Positions 20,072-30,325 of a stretch of 64,000 bases of DNA are shown here, piece after piece. Numbering within the stretch: position 1 is the first letter of the stretch; every line of letters begins with the position of its first letter. The position numbers and the translations under genes are program-made. This DNA is from Vibrio sp. SCSIO 43135 (GTDB lineage Bacteria > Pseudomonadota > Gammaproteobacteria > Enterobacterales > Vibrionaceae). Below the pieces are notes generated by a model that worked only from the letters and a program-made list of their open reading frames with translations, made no database searches and was not told the DNA's origin. The stretch spans positions 372,001 to 436,000 of the forward strand of contig NZ_CP071859.1 in assembly GCF_023716665.1 (NCBI RefSeq), given 5' to 3'.

Positions 20072-23000
20072 GTGAGCCTAAGTTTTACTCGTATTTCACG
20101 CTTTATTCTTTGGTGTGTGGTGACATTTTTGGTGATTCTCGCCATTGCTGTCACCGCGCTGCGCGTGACGCTACCACAACTCAATCGCTTTCAAGGTGAG
20201 ATACAAACGTGGGTCACCCAAGTCAGTAGCATTGATTTTAAAATCGAGAGCGTGACGGGGTTTTGGCGTAACACCCATCCTTCAATTTCACTTCAAGGCA
20301 TAACTGCTCAGCTACCAGACAACTCTGAAATCCACTTTTCGACGGCAAAGCTGGATATTGAGTTTGATTTGATCCAATCACTCTTTCGCATGCAACCGGT
20401 TGTCGCCGACTTAACGATCCATCAGTTGAAGCTGGATGTGAGCTCGGTTGATCTTCTCAACTCTCAAAACGGCGAAGACAGCAGTACTGAGCAAGATAGC
20501 GATACGCTTACAAAGATTGATCGCTTATTCTTAAGGCAACTTGATGATTTCTCACTGCTAGACTCAAATATCATCTATAAAGCGTTGGATGGTGATACTC
20601 GTCAGTTAGATATCGAAAAACTTCGCTGGCAAAATGATGGTAGTAATCACCAAGCGGAAGGGGTGGTCAGCATCCCTGATACGACACTAAACTCTATCTT
20701 GGTTAGTGCAGACTTTACCGATCATGGCTCGTTGAATGATGTATCGGGTGATTTCTATGTATCAGCAGAAAATATTCTGATTACGCCTTGGTTAAGTGAG
20801 TACCTACAAACTGAAACGGGAATTGATAAAGGCCAGGTTAGTTTTAGCAGTTGGATAACCCTTTCGCATAACCAGCCGATAGATGCTTATGTTGAACTTC
20901 GTCCTTCTGAGCTTACTTGGACGGAAGGCTCACAGCACGAACTTATCATTGAATCAGGGGTTGTTAAGCTCCTTCCTGTTGAAAATGGTTGGGTAGTTAA
21001 CGCCCATTCACTGAACCTTCGTACCGACGACACACAATGGCCTGAGCTAGATGCTGCGTTTGAATGGCAGCAGGGCGAATGGCGGCTCAATGTGTCCCAA
21101 CTCGACATTGGCGCTATTACCCCGCTGGTTAAGCTTGCGCCGGACTCAAATAAAACCTCTGAGCTGCTCGATAAATTCCAGTTGGGCGGTTTACTTGAAG
21201 ATTTAAGAATCTCACAAGGCAAGGCCGCAGATTCACTTCGCTACTCGGCGTCTATCTCGAATGGTGCAATGGCGCAGTGGGAGCTGTTACCAGAAGTGCA
21301 TCATTTAGGCGCGAAAATTACAGGTAACACCGAACAAGCTAAAGCATCGGTTACTTTGATTGATGATGTATTGCCTTATGGTGATGTGTTCCAAGCACCA
21401 CTGAACATCCGCCAAGCCCAGGTCGATATTGTGTGGCAAAACAATCAGGATGGCTGGTCGCTTTGGGCTGATAAGGTCACTGGTGCAACACCAGACTTAC
21501 AAGTCTTAGGTGCATTTCGCTTAGATTTCCCTGAAGGTCGTAGCCCATTTCTATCTTTTTATGCGGAAGCGGATCTTTATAACGCAAGCCAAACGTGGCG
21601 TTACTTACCGACATTAGCGATGGGACAAAGCCTTACTGACTACCTTTCTACGGCTATTCAAGCCGGTAAAGTCGATACAGCAAAACTGCTTTGGTACGGC
21701 GAGTTAGGTGATTTCCCGTACAGCGATAATAACGGCATGTTCCAAGCTTGGGTTGGGTTAGAAAATGCCAAGTTCAGCTTCGATACTGCTTGGCCACCGA
21801 TCACTGATTTACAGCTGGATCTGCTGTTTGAAAACGATGCGATGCATTTGGACTCACGTGATGCGACTTTGATGGATGTGAAAGCCAGTCGGATTACAGG
21901 GCGAATCCCAGTGTTGGAAGGCGGCGGGCATATTGAAATTGAAGCCAGTGCTGTCGCTCAAGGCAATGCTGTCCGAGATTATATGACAGCCTCACCGCTG
22001 GTGGATTCTGTGGGGGCTGCACTTACCGCGATTCAAGTTGGTGGGGAAGTGAGCTCTAGCTTTCAGCTGTATATCCCGTTTGATGGAGAACGAGAATCTA
22101 GAGCTTGGGGCTATGCTGACTTGCAAGATAATCATGTTGAGATTGATGCGCCGCCAATGACTTTAGAATCGGTGAGTGGCCGCGTTGAATTTGATAATGA
22201 TGTCGTTAATGCCGCGGGGTTGTCTGCGAACCTATTAAGCCAACCTATCTCGATTGATTTTTCTAGTGAAAATGCTGGTTCTGGTTATGCGGTCGATATT
22301 GACGTGCTGGGTGATTGGGACATAAAACCACTTACACCCTATGTGGGTGAGCATCGACTAGGGTTATTGTCAGGACATGCGCCATGGCAAATGGACGTCA
22401 ATATTCAGCTGAATGACGTGGGTTTTACTTATCAGATCGATTCGGTTGCCGATTTGAAAATGCTGAAAAGTGACTACCCTTATCCATTGACAAAATCAGT
22501 CAATGAAACAGGGCAGGCGCGATTACAAGCATCGGGTAACCAAGAGTCAATCACTGCTCGCCTGCAGCTACCCAATGCGAAATACCAAGCGGAAATTGAT
22601 ATTCGCCCGGAGACACCGGTTCTAACCGCATCTAACTTGGTGGTGGGCAAAGGTAACTTCCGAATTAGCCCTGTTGTTGGCCACCATGCTCAAGTGCGAA
22701 CGGATAAGTTTAACCTTGATGATTGGCTGAGTATTTCGAACAGTAAATCTGAGCCTAAGCAAAAAGCCAAACTCGATGAACTGAATACCCCTACTATCCC
22801 GCTTCCGCAGCGAGTGAAGATGAATGTGGGAGAATTGACGCTCGCCAATATAGAGTGGCACGACGTGGACTTCTCTGCGCGAAAGAAAAACTTAGGCTGG
22901 TACTTTGAATTGCAAAGCCAGGAGGCATCGGGCGAAGCGAATTACATCGAACCGTATGACCTATCTGTGTCGCTCGATAACTTACACATCTATCTGCCTG

Positions 23001-23947
23001 CACTAGACCGTGAGCTAAAAGATAAATCTCTACTGAGTGCGCATACGCAAAAACCTGGAGCAATTTCGTCTTTTGACCGCGAGTTCCATGATGCTATGCC
23101 AAACTTAACCCTAGCTATCGATGATTTCTGGCTGCAGGGGTACAAAGTAGGCAAGGTCAATGTCGATTTGCAGCGCCAAGGCGATAAGCTCGAGTGGAAA
23201 AAATTCTCGGTACGAAGCGGCAGTAACGCCATTGATATTACAGGCGCTTGGGAATTAACTGATGAGCGTAGCCATACCAATTTTGATGTGACATTGAGTG
23301 GTGAAAACAACAGTGATTTGATGGAGCGCTTTGGTATCAGCTCAGGTATTCAAAAAGCCCCGTTTGATCTTGATGCGCAGCTTGAATGGGAGGGCGCCCC
23401 TTGGTCTATGAGTGTGTCGAGTTTATCCGGTACAGTGAAATCGAAGCTCGGCAAAGGCATTGTTTCTGATGTCAGCGGCGCGGCGCGCTTGTTAGGATTA
23501 TTTAGTCTAGATTCTATTATCCGGAAAATGCAGCTCGACTTCTCTGATGTATTTGATGGTGGTATGGCGTTTAACTCGATTACAGGCAGTGGCGAAATTC
23601 GTAACGGTATATTCGTGACCAATGACATTACCATGGACGCCGTTGCTGGTGAGATGAACATTAAGGGTCTTGCTGATCTGAATACGAAAACCGTAGACGC
23701 ATCGGTGAACTTTATTCCTGATGTCACATCCGGTATACCAATGCTGACGGCATTTGCGGTCGCACCGCAAACCGCGTTGTATGTTCTAGCGATTACTACC
23801 GTGATATCGCCAGTGGTTGAAGTCTTTACTCAGGTTAACTATGAAGTAAAAGGACCACTTGATAATCCTGTGGTGAGCGAACTTTCTCGTAGCAAAGGTG
23901 AGTTTAAACTTCCGGAAGAGTTACGTAAGGACGCACAAGAAAAGTAA
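20072..23947 (+). CDS. yhdP: YhdP family AsmA-like lipid-transport protein
   Basis: A 1291-residue protein with one N-terminal transmembrane helix (about residues 10-32) and a very long, beta-rich periplasmic part. The C-terminus has the AsmA-like segment 'GSGEIRNGIFVTNDITMDAVAGEM' and a hydrophobic stretch at about 1220-1250. YhdP, with TamB and YdbH, is known to carry phospholipids from the inner to the outer membrane in E. coli. GTG start 10 bp after rng; the gene order maf-rng-yhdP-tldD is conserved in gammaproteobacteria. Confidence 0.95.
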   Translation: MSLSFTRISRFILWCVVTFLVILAIAVTALRVTLPQLNRFQGEIQTWVTQVSSIDFKIESVTGFWRNTHPSISLQGITAQLPDNSEIHFSTAKLDIEFDLIQSLFRMQPVVADLTIHQLKLDVSSVDLLNSQNGEDSSTEQDSDTLTKIDRLFLRQLDDFSLLDSNIIYKALDGDTRQLDIEKLRWQNDGSNHQAEGVVSIPDTTLNSILVSADFTDHGSLNDVSGDFYVSAENILITPWLSEYLQTETGIDKGQVSFSSWITLSHNQPIDAYVELRPSELTWTEGSQHELIIESGVVKLLPVENGWVVNAHSLNLRTDDTQWPELDAAFEWQQGEWRLNVSQLDIGAITPLVKLAPDSNKTSELLDKFQLGGLLEDLRISQGKAADSLRYSASISNGAMAQWELLPEVHHLGAKITGNTEQAKASVTLIDDVLPYGDVFQAPLNIRQAQVDIVWQNNQDGWSLWADKVTGATPDLQVLGAFRLDFPEGRSPFLSFYAEADLYNASQTWRYLPTLAMGQSLTDYLSTAIQAGKVDTAKLLWYGELGDFPYSDNNGMFQAWVGLENAKFSFDTAWPPITDLQLDLLFENDAMHLDSRDATLMDVKASRITGRIPVLEGGGHIEIEASAVAQGNAVRDYMTASPLVDSVGAALTAIQVGGEVSSSFQLYIPFDGERESRAWGYADLQDNHVEIDAPPMTLESVSGRVEFDNDVVNAAGLSANLLSQPISIDFSSENAGSGYAVDIDVLGDWDIKPLTPYVGEHRLGLLSGHAPWQMDVNIQLNDVGFTYQIDSVADLKMLKSDYPYPLTKSVNETGQARLQASGNQESITARLQLPNAKYQAEIDIRPETPVLTASNLVVGKGNFRISPVVGHHAQVRTDKFNLDDWLSISNSKSEPKQKAKLDELNTPTIPLPQRVKMNVGELTLANIEWHDVDFSARKKNLGWYFELQSQEASGEANYIEPYDLSVSLDNLHIYLPALDRELKDKSLLSAHTQKPGAISSFDREFHDAMPNLTLAIDDFWLQGYKVGKVNVDLQRQGDKLEWKKFSVRSGSNAIDITGAWELTDERSHTNFDVTLSGENNSDLMERFGISSGIQKAPFDLDAQLEWEGAPWSMSVSSLSGTVKSKLGKGIVSDVSGAARLLGLFSLDSIIRKMQLDFSDVFDGGMAFNSITGSGEIRNGIFVTNDITMDAVAGEMNIKGLADLNTKTVDASVNFIPDVTSGIPMLTAFAVAPQTALYVLAITTVISPVVEVFTQVNYEVKGPLDNPVVSELSRSKGEFKLPEELRKDAQEK

Positions 23948-23969
23948 CGAAGGTAGAGTGGGTAATAAC

Positions 23970-24800
23970 ATGGAAAGTGTTGGTCTGATCCAAATGACCT
24001 CTGGCCCAGAGCCACTGCAAAACATAGCGTATATTGAACAAGAAGTGACACGATTGGCCGAGCAAGGAGCAAAGCTAATCGTGACACCAGAAAATGCACT
24101 GGTGTTTGGTAATAAACAAGATTACCACTTGTGCGCCGAACCTCTTGGTAGTGGAGAGCTGCAAGACCGGCTGAGCCAATTAGCTGCAAATAACAAAATA
24201 TGGTTATTGGTTGGCAGTATGCCAATTGCCACACTAAACGGTGTGACAACAACGAGTCTGTTGTTTAATCCGGATGGCCGCCTTACTGCACATTACGATA
24301 AACTGCATATGTTTGATGTCGATGTCGAAGATGGCCATAAACGCTACCGAGAATCCGAAACTTTTTCTGCCGGTAATCAAGTGGTTACCGCTGAGACATC
24401 GCTAGGTATCTTAGGTTTATCCATTTGCTACGATGTACGTTTCCCACACCTTTACTCTGAATTGGTTCAGAAAGGGGCGCAGATCTTAATTGTGCCGGCG
24501 GCGTTTACTGCCGTTACGGGCAAAGCGCATTGGGAAACATTGCTGCGTGCTCGAGCAATTGAAACGCAAGCGTGGGTAATCGCTGTCAATCAAACCGGTG
24601 TTCACCCGTGTGGCAGAGAAACGTGGGGTCATTCAATGGTGATCTCTCCGTGGGGGGAGGTCATTTTAAGCTTAGCGGGAGAAACTGCGAGCGCCATTAC
24701 TGAAATCGATTTAGCAATCGTCGAAGATATTCGTAAAAACATGCCAGTGGGTCAACACACTCGCTTTGAAAATACATTTAAAACTAAGAGCAGAATATGA
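23970..24800 (+). CDS. Carbon-nitrogen hydrolase (Nit1/deaminated glutathione amidase-like)
   Basis: A 276-residue nitrilase-superfamily amidase. The catalytic triad is visible: Glu in '[10 protein letters not shown]' (about residue 42), Lys in '[13 protein letters not shown]' (about 111) and Cys in '[13 protein letters not shown]' (about 153). Family members of this type clear deaminated glutathione. I start at ATG 23970 after an AAGGTAGAGTGGG ribosome-binding region; a longer frame into yhdP is open but unlikely. It overlaps tldD by 4 bp (ATGA), so the two are probably co-translated. The exact substrate is inferred. Confidence 0.9.
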   Translation: MESVGLIQMTSGPEPLQNIAYIEQEVTRLAEQGAKLIVTPENALVFGNKQDYHLCAEPLGSGELQDRLSQLAANNKIWLLVGSMPIATLNGVTTTSLLFNPDGRLTAHYDKLHMFDVDVEDGHKRYRESETFSAGNQVVTAETSLGILGLSICYDVRFPHLYSELVQKGAQILIVPAAFTAVTGKAHWETLLRARAIETQAWVIAVNQTGVHPCGRETWGHSMVISPWGEVILSLAGETASAITEIDLAIVEDIRKNMPVGQHTRFENTFKTKSRI

Positions 24801-26242
24801 CAATTAATCGCATTGAAGATGCACTGCTAAGTCCAGCAGGTCTGACAGAGCAAGACATCGCAGATACTCTTGCCAGTATAGCTACCCGTCAGATTGATTA
24901 TGCGGACATTTACTTTCAATCGAGCTGGCATGAGTCTTTGGTGCTGGAAGACAGCATCATTAAAGATGGTTCATTCAATATCGATCGTGGTGTCGGTGTT
25001 CGTGCTGTCACAGGAGAGAAGACAGGCTTTGCCTACTCAGATCAAATCCAATTGGAAGGCCTGAAACAGAGTGCAATCGCAGCTCGTGGTATTGCCCAAC
25101 AGGGTCAAAATGGCAAAGTTCAAGCGTTTAAGCGCAACGAAAACCAGACTTACTATGATGCGGTTAACCCTCTAGATAGCTGGCAGAAGCAGCAAAAGAC
25201 TGAACTGTTAAAAGAGCTGGATGCGTATATCCGAACCAAAGAGCCTTTGATTCAAGAAGTATCGGTGAGCCTGAGCGGTGTTCATGAACAAATGTTAGTG
25301 GCGGCGACCGACGGGACTTACGCAGGCGATATTAGGCCATTGGTTCGTCTTTCTATTAGCGTGTTAGCTCAGAAGGGCGATCGCCGTGAGCGTGGTAGCG
25401 CTGGTGGTGGTGGTCGATTTGGCTACGATTTCTTCTTAGGTAGCCAAGAAGGGACCCAGATTGCGTACCAGTTTGCCGATGAAGCGATTCGCCAAGCGCT
25501 AGTTAACTTGGAAGCGGTTGCTGCGCCAGCCGGAACAATGCCAGTCGTTCTAGGCTCTGGTTGGCCAGGTGTTCTACTGCATGAAGCAGTAGGTCATGGC
25601 TTAGAAGGCGATTTTAACCGTAAAGAGTCGTCGGTTTTCTCCGGTAAAGTGGGAGAAAAAGTGACTTCTGATCTTTGTACTATCGTTGATGATGGTACGC
25701 TAAAAGATTTGCGTGGTTCGCTTAACGTCGATGACGAGGGCGTGAATGGTCAATACAATACCTTGATTGAAAACGGGGTACTGAAAGGCTATATGCAAGA
25801 CAAGCTCAATGCGCGTTTGATGGGAGTCAACCCGACTGGTAATGGCCGCCGTGAATCCTATGCACACCTGCCAATGCCACGTATGACCAACACTTATATG
25901 TTGCCTGGTCAGCATGCGCCTGAAGAAATCATCTCGACGGTGAAAAAAGGCCTTTATGCTCCAAACTTTGGTGGCGGCCAAGTGGATATTACTTCTGGTA
26001 AGTTTGTATTCTCTGCTTCGGAAGCATATCTAATCGAAGATGGTAAGATCACTCGCCCTGTTAAAGGTGCAACGCTAATTGGTTCTGGTATTGAAGCGAT
26101 GCAGCAAGTGTCTATGGTGGGTAACGACCTGAGCATTGACCGCGGCGTCGGTGTGTGTGGAAAAGCAGGCCAAAGTGTCCCTGTTGGGGTTGGTCAGCCG
26201 ACCTTGAAGTTGGATGCGCTCACTGTCGGTGGTACTGAGTAA
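24797..26242 (+). CDS. tldD: Metalloprotease subunit TldD
   Basis: A 481-residue TldD. The zinc-binding motif '[12 protein letters not shown]' (HExxxH type, about residues 262-273) and the C-terminal '[20 protein letters not shown]' are diagnostic. TldD with TldE cleaves unfolded peptides (CcdA degradation and microcin B17 processing in E. coli). tldE is not in this window. An intrinsic terminator follows 28 bp after the stop. Confidence 0.97.
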   Translation: MTINRIEDALLSPAGLTEQDIADTLASIATRQIDYADIYFQSSWHESLVLEDSIIKDGSFNIDRGVGVRAVTGEKTGFAYSDQIQLEGLKQSAIAARGIAQQGQNGKVQAFKRNENQTYYDAVNPLDSWQKQQKTELLKELDAYIRTKEPLIQEVSVSLSGVHEQMLVAATDGTYAGDIRPLVRLSISVLAQKGDRRERGSAGGGGRFGYDFFLGSQEGTQIAYQFADEAIRQALVNLEAVAAPAGTMPVVLGSGWPGVLLHEAVGHGLEGDFNRKESSVFSGKVGEKVTSDLCTIVDDGTLKDLRGSLNVDDEGVNGQYNTLIENGVLKGYMQDKLNARLMGVNPTGNGRRESYAHLPMPRMTNTYMLPGQHAPEEIISTVKKGLYAPNFGGGQVDITSGKFVFSASEAYLIEDGKITRPVKGATLIGSGIEAMQQVSMVGNDLSIDRGVGVCGKAGQSVPVGVGQPTLKLDALTVGGTE

Positions 26243-26270
26243 CGCCTATCTTTCAACGTACAGTAGATAG

Positions 26271-26305
26271 AAAAAAGCTGCGAGACGACCTTTCGCAGCT
26301 TTTTT
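26271..26305. terminator. Bidirectional terminator between tldD and arcA
   Basis: A 13-bp perfect stem AAAAAAGCTGCGA / TCGCAGCTTTTTT with a 9-base loop. The A-run and T-run on both sides allow it to end tldD (+) and arcA (-). Confidence 0.88.
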
Positions 26306-26336
26306 ATTAGGAGTTATTCTAGGTTACGTTAATTCA

Positions 26337-27557
26337 CTAGATAGCATCACGTTCAATTGGGCAACTCATACAGCGTGCACCACCACGGCCACGGCCGAGT
26401 TCGTTACCTGGAATAGTCAGAACTTCAATCCCTGCCTTGTCGTATTTCTCATTGGTGTACACATTACGTTCATAGCCAATCACAACCCCTGGTTTCACAG
26501 TCAGTACGTTATTGGCGTCGTTCCATTGCTCACGCTCAGCTTCGTAGCTATCGCCACCGGTGGTAATGATCTTCAAATAATCTAAGCCAAGCGCTTCTTC
26601 AATTGCATGAATGTAGCTAGGTACTTTCTCCACCTTCATTTCGCCGTCGTCTTTTGGTGTTAGGCGCCAAGTATCAAGATCTTTACGCATGATCTCTGGG
26701 TAGACAGAGAAAGTGTCAATGTCCATATGAGTCATTACTGTATCAAGATGCATACAAGAACGGTGCTTCGGAAGATCTACCGCGATCACCTGCTTGGCCT
26801 GACCGTGTTTAAACAGGTTTGCGGCTAGGTTCTCTACACCTTGTGGCGTTGTGCGCTCAGAAATGCCGATCAAAACTGCATCTTTACCAATAACCAGTAC
26901 ATCACCGCCTTCAATGTTAGCGTTGTCGTAGTGAAGGTCTTCGTCACCGAAGTATTTAATGAAGTCTTGCCCTGCAAAAACCGGGTGCCAGCGATAAATG
27001 GCTCGCAGGTGGTTGGTTTCACGTTGACGCGCAGGCTTCATCATTGGGTTAAGTGATACACCACCATATACCCAACATGAGGTATCACGAGTGAAGAGGT
27101 GGTTTGGTAGCGGCTCAATGACAAAATCGAGTGGTCTATGCATTTTAGGCAGCATAGAAGAAGATTTCAGTTTCAATTCTGAATAGGCTAATCCACCCAG
27201 CAACACTGTCGCAAGGTGCTCGTTATCCATTTGCGATAAGTAATTACGTAGATCTCTCGCAAAGGTTGGCCCGTAGCGGAAATCGGAGATCTGTGTATTG
27301 AGTAGCCACTCACGAGCTTCTGTCACAGCCAATGTTTCCACCAATAGATCGTGCAGTAACAGCACTTCTACGCCTTGCTTGGTTAGCGTATCGGCAAATG
27401 CATCGTGTTCTTCACCTGCTGCTTCTACTGCCAATACGTCATCAAACAGAAGTTCGTGACAGTTTGATGGTGTTAAGTGGGTGAGGGCGCGTTCTGGTCG
27501 GTTTAACAGTACTCGTCTTAGCTGACCTACTTCAGATCCAACGTACAACTTACTCAT
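26337..27557 (-). CDS. arcA: Arginine deiminase
   Basis: A 406-residue arginine deiminase (L-arginine + H2O to L-citrulline + NH3). The start '[25 protein letters not shown]' is typical. Substrate-binding and catalytic motifs are visible: '[11 protein letters not shown]' (Glu/Asp), '[11 protein letters not shown]' with the catalytic His, and the nucleophile Cys in '[12 protein letters not shown]' near the C-terminus. Length and motifs match bacterial ArcA. No ornithine carbamoyltransferase or carbamate kinase gene lies next to it in this window, so any pathway partners are elsewhere. Confidence 0.96.
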   Translation of the reverse strand: MSKLYVGSEVGQLRRVLLNRPERALTHLTPSNCHELLFDDVLAVEAAGEEHDAFADTLTKQGVEVLLLHDLLVETLAVTEAREWLLNTQISDFRYGPTFARDLRNYLSQMDNEHLATVLLGGLAYSELKLKSSSMLPKMHRPLDFVIEPLPNHLFTRDTSCWVYGGVSLNPMMKPARQRETNHLRAIYRWHPVFAGQDFIKYFGDEDLHYDNANIEGGDVLVIGKDAVLIGISERTTPQGVENLAANLFKHGQAKQVIAVDLPKHRSCMHLDTVMTHMDIDTFSVYPEIMRKDLDTWRLTPKDDGEMKVEKVPSYIHAIEEALGLDYLKIITTGGDSYEAEREQWNDANNVLTVKPGVVIGYERNVYTNEKYDKAGIEVLTIPGNELGRGRGGARCMSCPIERDAI

Positions 27558-28128
27558 TTTGTATCCTTACTTTTGTTCCTGAGCGTATTTATGACAAGCT
27601 TGTTATAAAGATGCAAGCCCCTTGTTTAGATTGAGATGCTAACAATCAGTAAACTTTTGGTGGAAAATTAGTCAAAATTATATTTTTTAGATTTTTAGTC
27701 TAATTTTAGGTGGGTTCTTCCTAGTGGTGTTTTCTGCGTTTCTATTCGTTTATCTCTAGCGGTTGGGAACATATCAATGGAGATAATTGCGCATAGTCAT
27801 TCACATAAGCGCAAGATGTCCGAAAATGTTAACTGTTTATGCAATACCACTCTTGTATAAGCTATGCAGAGCAAATTCATATTCACTCACTTTTACTTGG
27901 TTACTATTGCGAGCAGGATAAATACAAAACTCTAAATAGTGGTCAGAGTATCGAATTGTTAAATTTCTGTTTCTGAGAGGTCGATCTGAGGGATTTCAGA
28001 TTGATCCACTTGTTCCTAAGTAAAAAGATGACGACTTGTTGCGGTTGTTGGTGGCATTTCAACGCGATCCGTGCCATATTTCGCCTCAATTGAATTTGAT
28101 CCTATGACCACTATCTGGAGCAGCACTT
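27558..28128. other. Intergenic region between divergent arcA and rraB
   Basis: About 570 bp without a convincing gene. It must hold the promoters of arcA (leftward) and rraB (rightward). It is AT-rich near arcA. A TGTATAAG -10-like element lies near 27852. AATTCATATTCACT near 27880 has two arginine-box-like half sites, but they do not form a good inverted ArgR box. No RNA gene was recognised. Confidence 0.4.
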
Positions 28129-28551
28129 ATGTCTCATGAAGATGAATATCTATCAGTCGAAGAATTAATTGAGATTCAAAAGGAAGAGACTCGCGACATC
28201 GTTCAAGCACTATTAGAAGATGGCAGTGATCCAGATGCGATGTACGAGATCGAACACCACCTGTTTGCAGAAGACTTTGATACGCTAGAAAAAGCGGTAG
28301 TCGAAGCGTTTAAGATGGGTTTTGAAGTACTAGAAGCGGAAGAAACGGAAGACGAAGATGGCAACAAGCTACTTTGCTGTGATGCGACTATGCAGTCAGT
28401 ACTAAATGCAGAAACCATTGATGCTCAAGTTGAAAAACTTATCCACCTTGCTGAGAAGTACGACATCATCTATGACGGTTGGGGTACTTACTACGAACAC
28501 CCCTACGATTCTGAAGGTGATGACGACCCCTACGATTCTGATGAAGAGTGA
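28129..28551 (+). CDS. rraB: Regulator of RNase E activity RraB, with an island-derived C-terminus
   Basis: A 140-residue RraB, the acidic protein that binds RNase E and reduces its activity. Residues 1-123 ('[20 protein letters not shown]' to 'YDGWGTYYE') are ordinary vibrio RraB. After Glu123 the last 17 residues ('[17 protein letters not shown]') are encoded by the left terminus of the mobile island. The displaced native tail, coding for 'FEGEDALYSDEDMEEEEQ', lies at 50169-50225. Both tails are strongly acidic, so function may be kept. The start at ATG 28129 has GGAG 12 bp upstream. The stop and terminator also come from the island. Confidence 0.93.
   Translation: MSHEDEYLSVEELIEIQKEETRDIVQALLEDGSDPDAMYEIEHHLFAEDFDTLEKAVVEAFKMGFEVLEAEETEDEDGNKLLCCDATMQSVLNAETIDAQVEKLIHLAEKYDIIYDGWGTYYEHPYDSEGDDDPYDSDEE
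28498..28541 (+). repeat. Left terminus with two 16-bp direct repeats
   Basis: ACCCCTACGATTCTGA occurs at 28499-28514 and again at 28526-28541, a 27-bp period equal to nine codons. The first copy is part of the terminal inverted repeat. Likely recombinase-binding sites; at the same time they code for the PYDS...PYDS repeat of the new RraB tail. Confidence 0.8.
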
Positions 28552-28568
28552 AAGTGAGAAATATTGAG

Positions 28569-28597
28569 AACCTCGCCACATGGTGAGGTTTTTTTTT
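28569..28597 (+). terminator. Island-borne terminator for rraB
   Basis: Stem AACCTCGCCA / TGGTGAGGTT (one G-T pair) with a very short loop and a run of eight or nine T. It starts 18 bp after the rraB stop, inside the element. The native rraB terminator is at 50257-50282. Confidence 0.85.
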
Positions 28598-28691
28598 ACT
28601 CTAATTTCTCTTTTGAAATCCATACGACTTTTTAGGGTGAGAATGTGTGGTAGTTTTAATGTTAATTAGATAATGAGTTGGTGATATTCAA

Positions 28692-30317
28692 ATGACCGAA
28701 ATTATTTACGACATCAAGACAAAAACATTAAAGCCTTTCACTTATAGAAAGCCTTTGGTGTTCGCTGATGGCAATGGTGAGCTTCAATATGAATACTCTC
28801 GTAACCAAGAAAGTCACGTTCATATTAAGAAGGTTATCTTCTTGAACTTGGTTGGTTACGAGAAGCAGAAACGAGTTGATGAGAAGGGTAAGCCGATGAA
28901 AGATAAGTATGGCAACACTATTTTCACCAAGGGAAAACTGGTTTCATATGAGCCTCTGGATTGCGTTAATGAATTCATTCTTGCAAAGCATGTTGAGAGA
29001 GAGGCAGAAGAGTCTCAACAAACCTCTAAGGCACTAACTCACTATTTCAGGTTTATCTTGGATGCTCAAGCGAAGTGGGATAGTAAATATGACAATGAAG
29101 ATTACGATCCTTTAATCGACCCTCCTCGTCCTGCTTGGGATAAGTTTGCTCGCAGGAAAAACCTACGCGCCACATTCATGTACAGAGATGCAGTCAAAAG
29201 GGCAACGCTAAATGGTACAGGGTTAGCTAAAACTACCGCAGTATCATATGTACGTTCAGTGGTAGAGTTTTATAAACATCACCTCAGACATGGGATGAAG
29301 TTTAACAACCCTCCGTTTGAGTTCGAAACACTTCTAATCAACATCGAAAACAGTGGTGCGCACATGCGTGCATATAGATGCAAAGAGATTCAATCTACTG
29401 ATTTAAAACTAATTTTTGCAAAATCAAAGCAAAACGATGGTGGTAAACTGCCTAATGCAAGGCGTGACCTAAAGCCACTGACAAACAGTGAATGGAAAGA
29501 GGTTAAGAATATTCTGGTTCACACTAAGCGAGTCATTAAGAATGTCAATCGCGAAGAAAAGTTTGTTAGCCTACCTGAAGAGTATTGCTTGTTGATTCTC
29601 CTCTACCGCTACACAGGGCTTCGCAAGGAGGAAGGTGCAAGCTTGCATCTTGGGCAAGTTGTTCGTCCTGATATGAAAAGCACTATATTAAGGCTTGGTG
29701 TGGGCGACCAATATGGGTCACTCACAAAAGCCCCGAGTAGTGGTTACAACAATAAATCTCGACGCACCATCATTCCTAGTTCATTGATGCTCGAACTATA
29801 CAACTACAGCAAATCCCCAAGGTACAAAAAACGCTTAGCGAAATTTAAAGAAAGGTGTAGGGCTGAGAGAGAGGCAGGTCACGATGCCTACTTTGATGGG
29901 GTTGATGGTGTTGATGAAAACAAACAATACCTTTTCATTAGTAACTCTGGCGTGCCGTTCTTTAAGAAACTGGAAGAAATTAATACCCGATGGAATGAAG
30001 TCAGAAAGACAGCCGCCGTTAATTTGCCGAATGAAATTGATGCTGTGGTTCACAACTTACGCTCTACCTTTGCGGTCTCGGCCTTTCGGACATTGATAAA
30101 GAAAATAGATGCGGACGAGGCTCTAAAAATAGTATCAGCATTTCTTGGTCATGAAGATTTATCCACCACACTGCTTTATCTGCAAATTGCTCAAGATAAG
30201 CCTACAGGGGACGAAATTTGGGAAGATGTGTTGGATTACGTTGGTATCTTCGATGAAGAAAGCGACTTGGATGATCTACCTGAGTTCGAAGAAGCGGCTA
30301 AAAAGCTTAGGGGGTAA
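28692..30317 (+). CDS. Tyrosine recombinase 1 of the island module
   Basis: A 541-residue site-specific recombinase. The catalytic residues of the tyrosine-recombinase (DNA_BRE_C) fold are all present: Arg311 in 'YTGLRKEEG', His454 and Arg457 in 'HNLRSTFA', His487 in 'LGHEDLSTT' and Tyr496 in 'TLLYL'. The N-terminal ~270 residues would hold arm and core binding. It is the first gene after the left end and reads inward; the stop is 8 bp before the next gene. It probably corresponds to the first recombinase (GmtY-like) of trio-type islands. I see no Shine-Dalgarno of note. A role in excision and integration at rraB is inferred. Confidence 0.9.
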   Translation: MTEIIYDIKTKTLKPFTYRKPLVFADGNGELQYEYSRNQESHVHIKKVIFLNLVGYEKQKRVDEKGKPMKDKYGNTIFTKGKLVSYEPLDCVNEFILAKHVEREAEESQQTSKALTHYFRFILDAQAKWDSKYDNEDYDPLIDPPRPAWDKFARRKNLRATFMYRDAVKRATLNGTGLAKTTAVSYVRSVVEFYKHHLRHGMKFNNPPFEFETLLINIENSGAHMRAYRCKEIQSTDLKLIFAKSKQNDGGKLPNARRDLKPLTNSEWKEVKNILVHTKRVIKNVNREEKFVSLPEEYCLLILLYRYTGLRKEEGASLHLGQVVRPDMKSTILRLGVGDQYGSLTKAPSSGYNNKSRRTIIPSSLMLELYNYSKSPRYKKRLAKFKERCRAEREAGHDAYFDGVDGVDENKQYLFISNSGVPFFKKLEEINTRWNEVRKTAAVNLPNEIDAVVHNLRSTFAVSAFRTLIKKIDADEALKIVSAFLGHEDLSTTLLYLQIAQDKPTGDEIWEDVLDYVGIFDEESDLDDLPEFEEAAKKLRG

Positions 30318-30325
30318 AGGAAAAA

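Noticed and set aside
23898..23969. Longer N-terminus of the nitrilase-family gene inside yhdP
   Set aside because: The added residues are not nitrilase-like and the ATG at 23970 has a suitable ribosome-binding region.
27870..27900. Arginine-operator (ArgR) box upstream of rraB/arcA
   Set aside because: Half sites are present but not in the inverted arrangement and spacing expected for ArgR.
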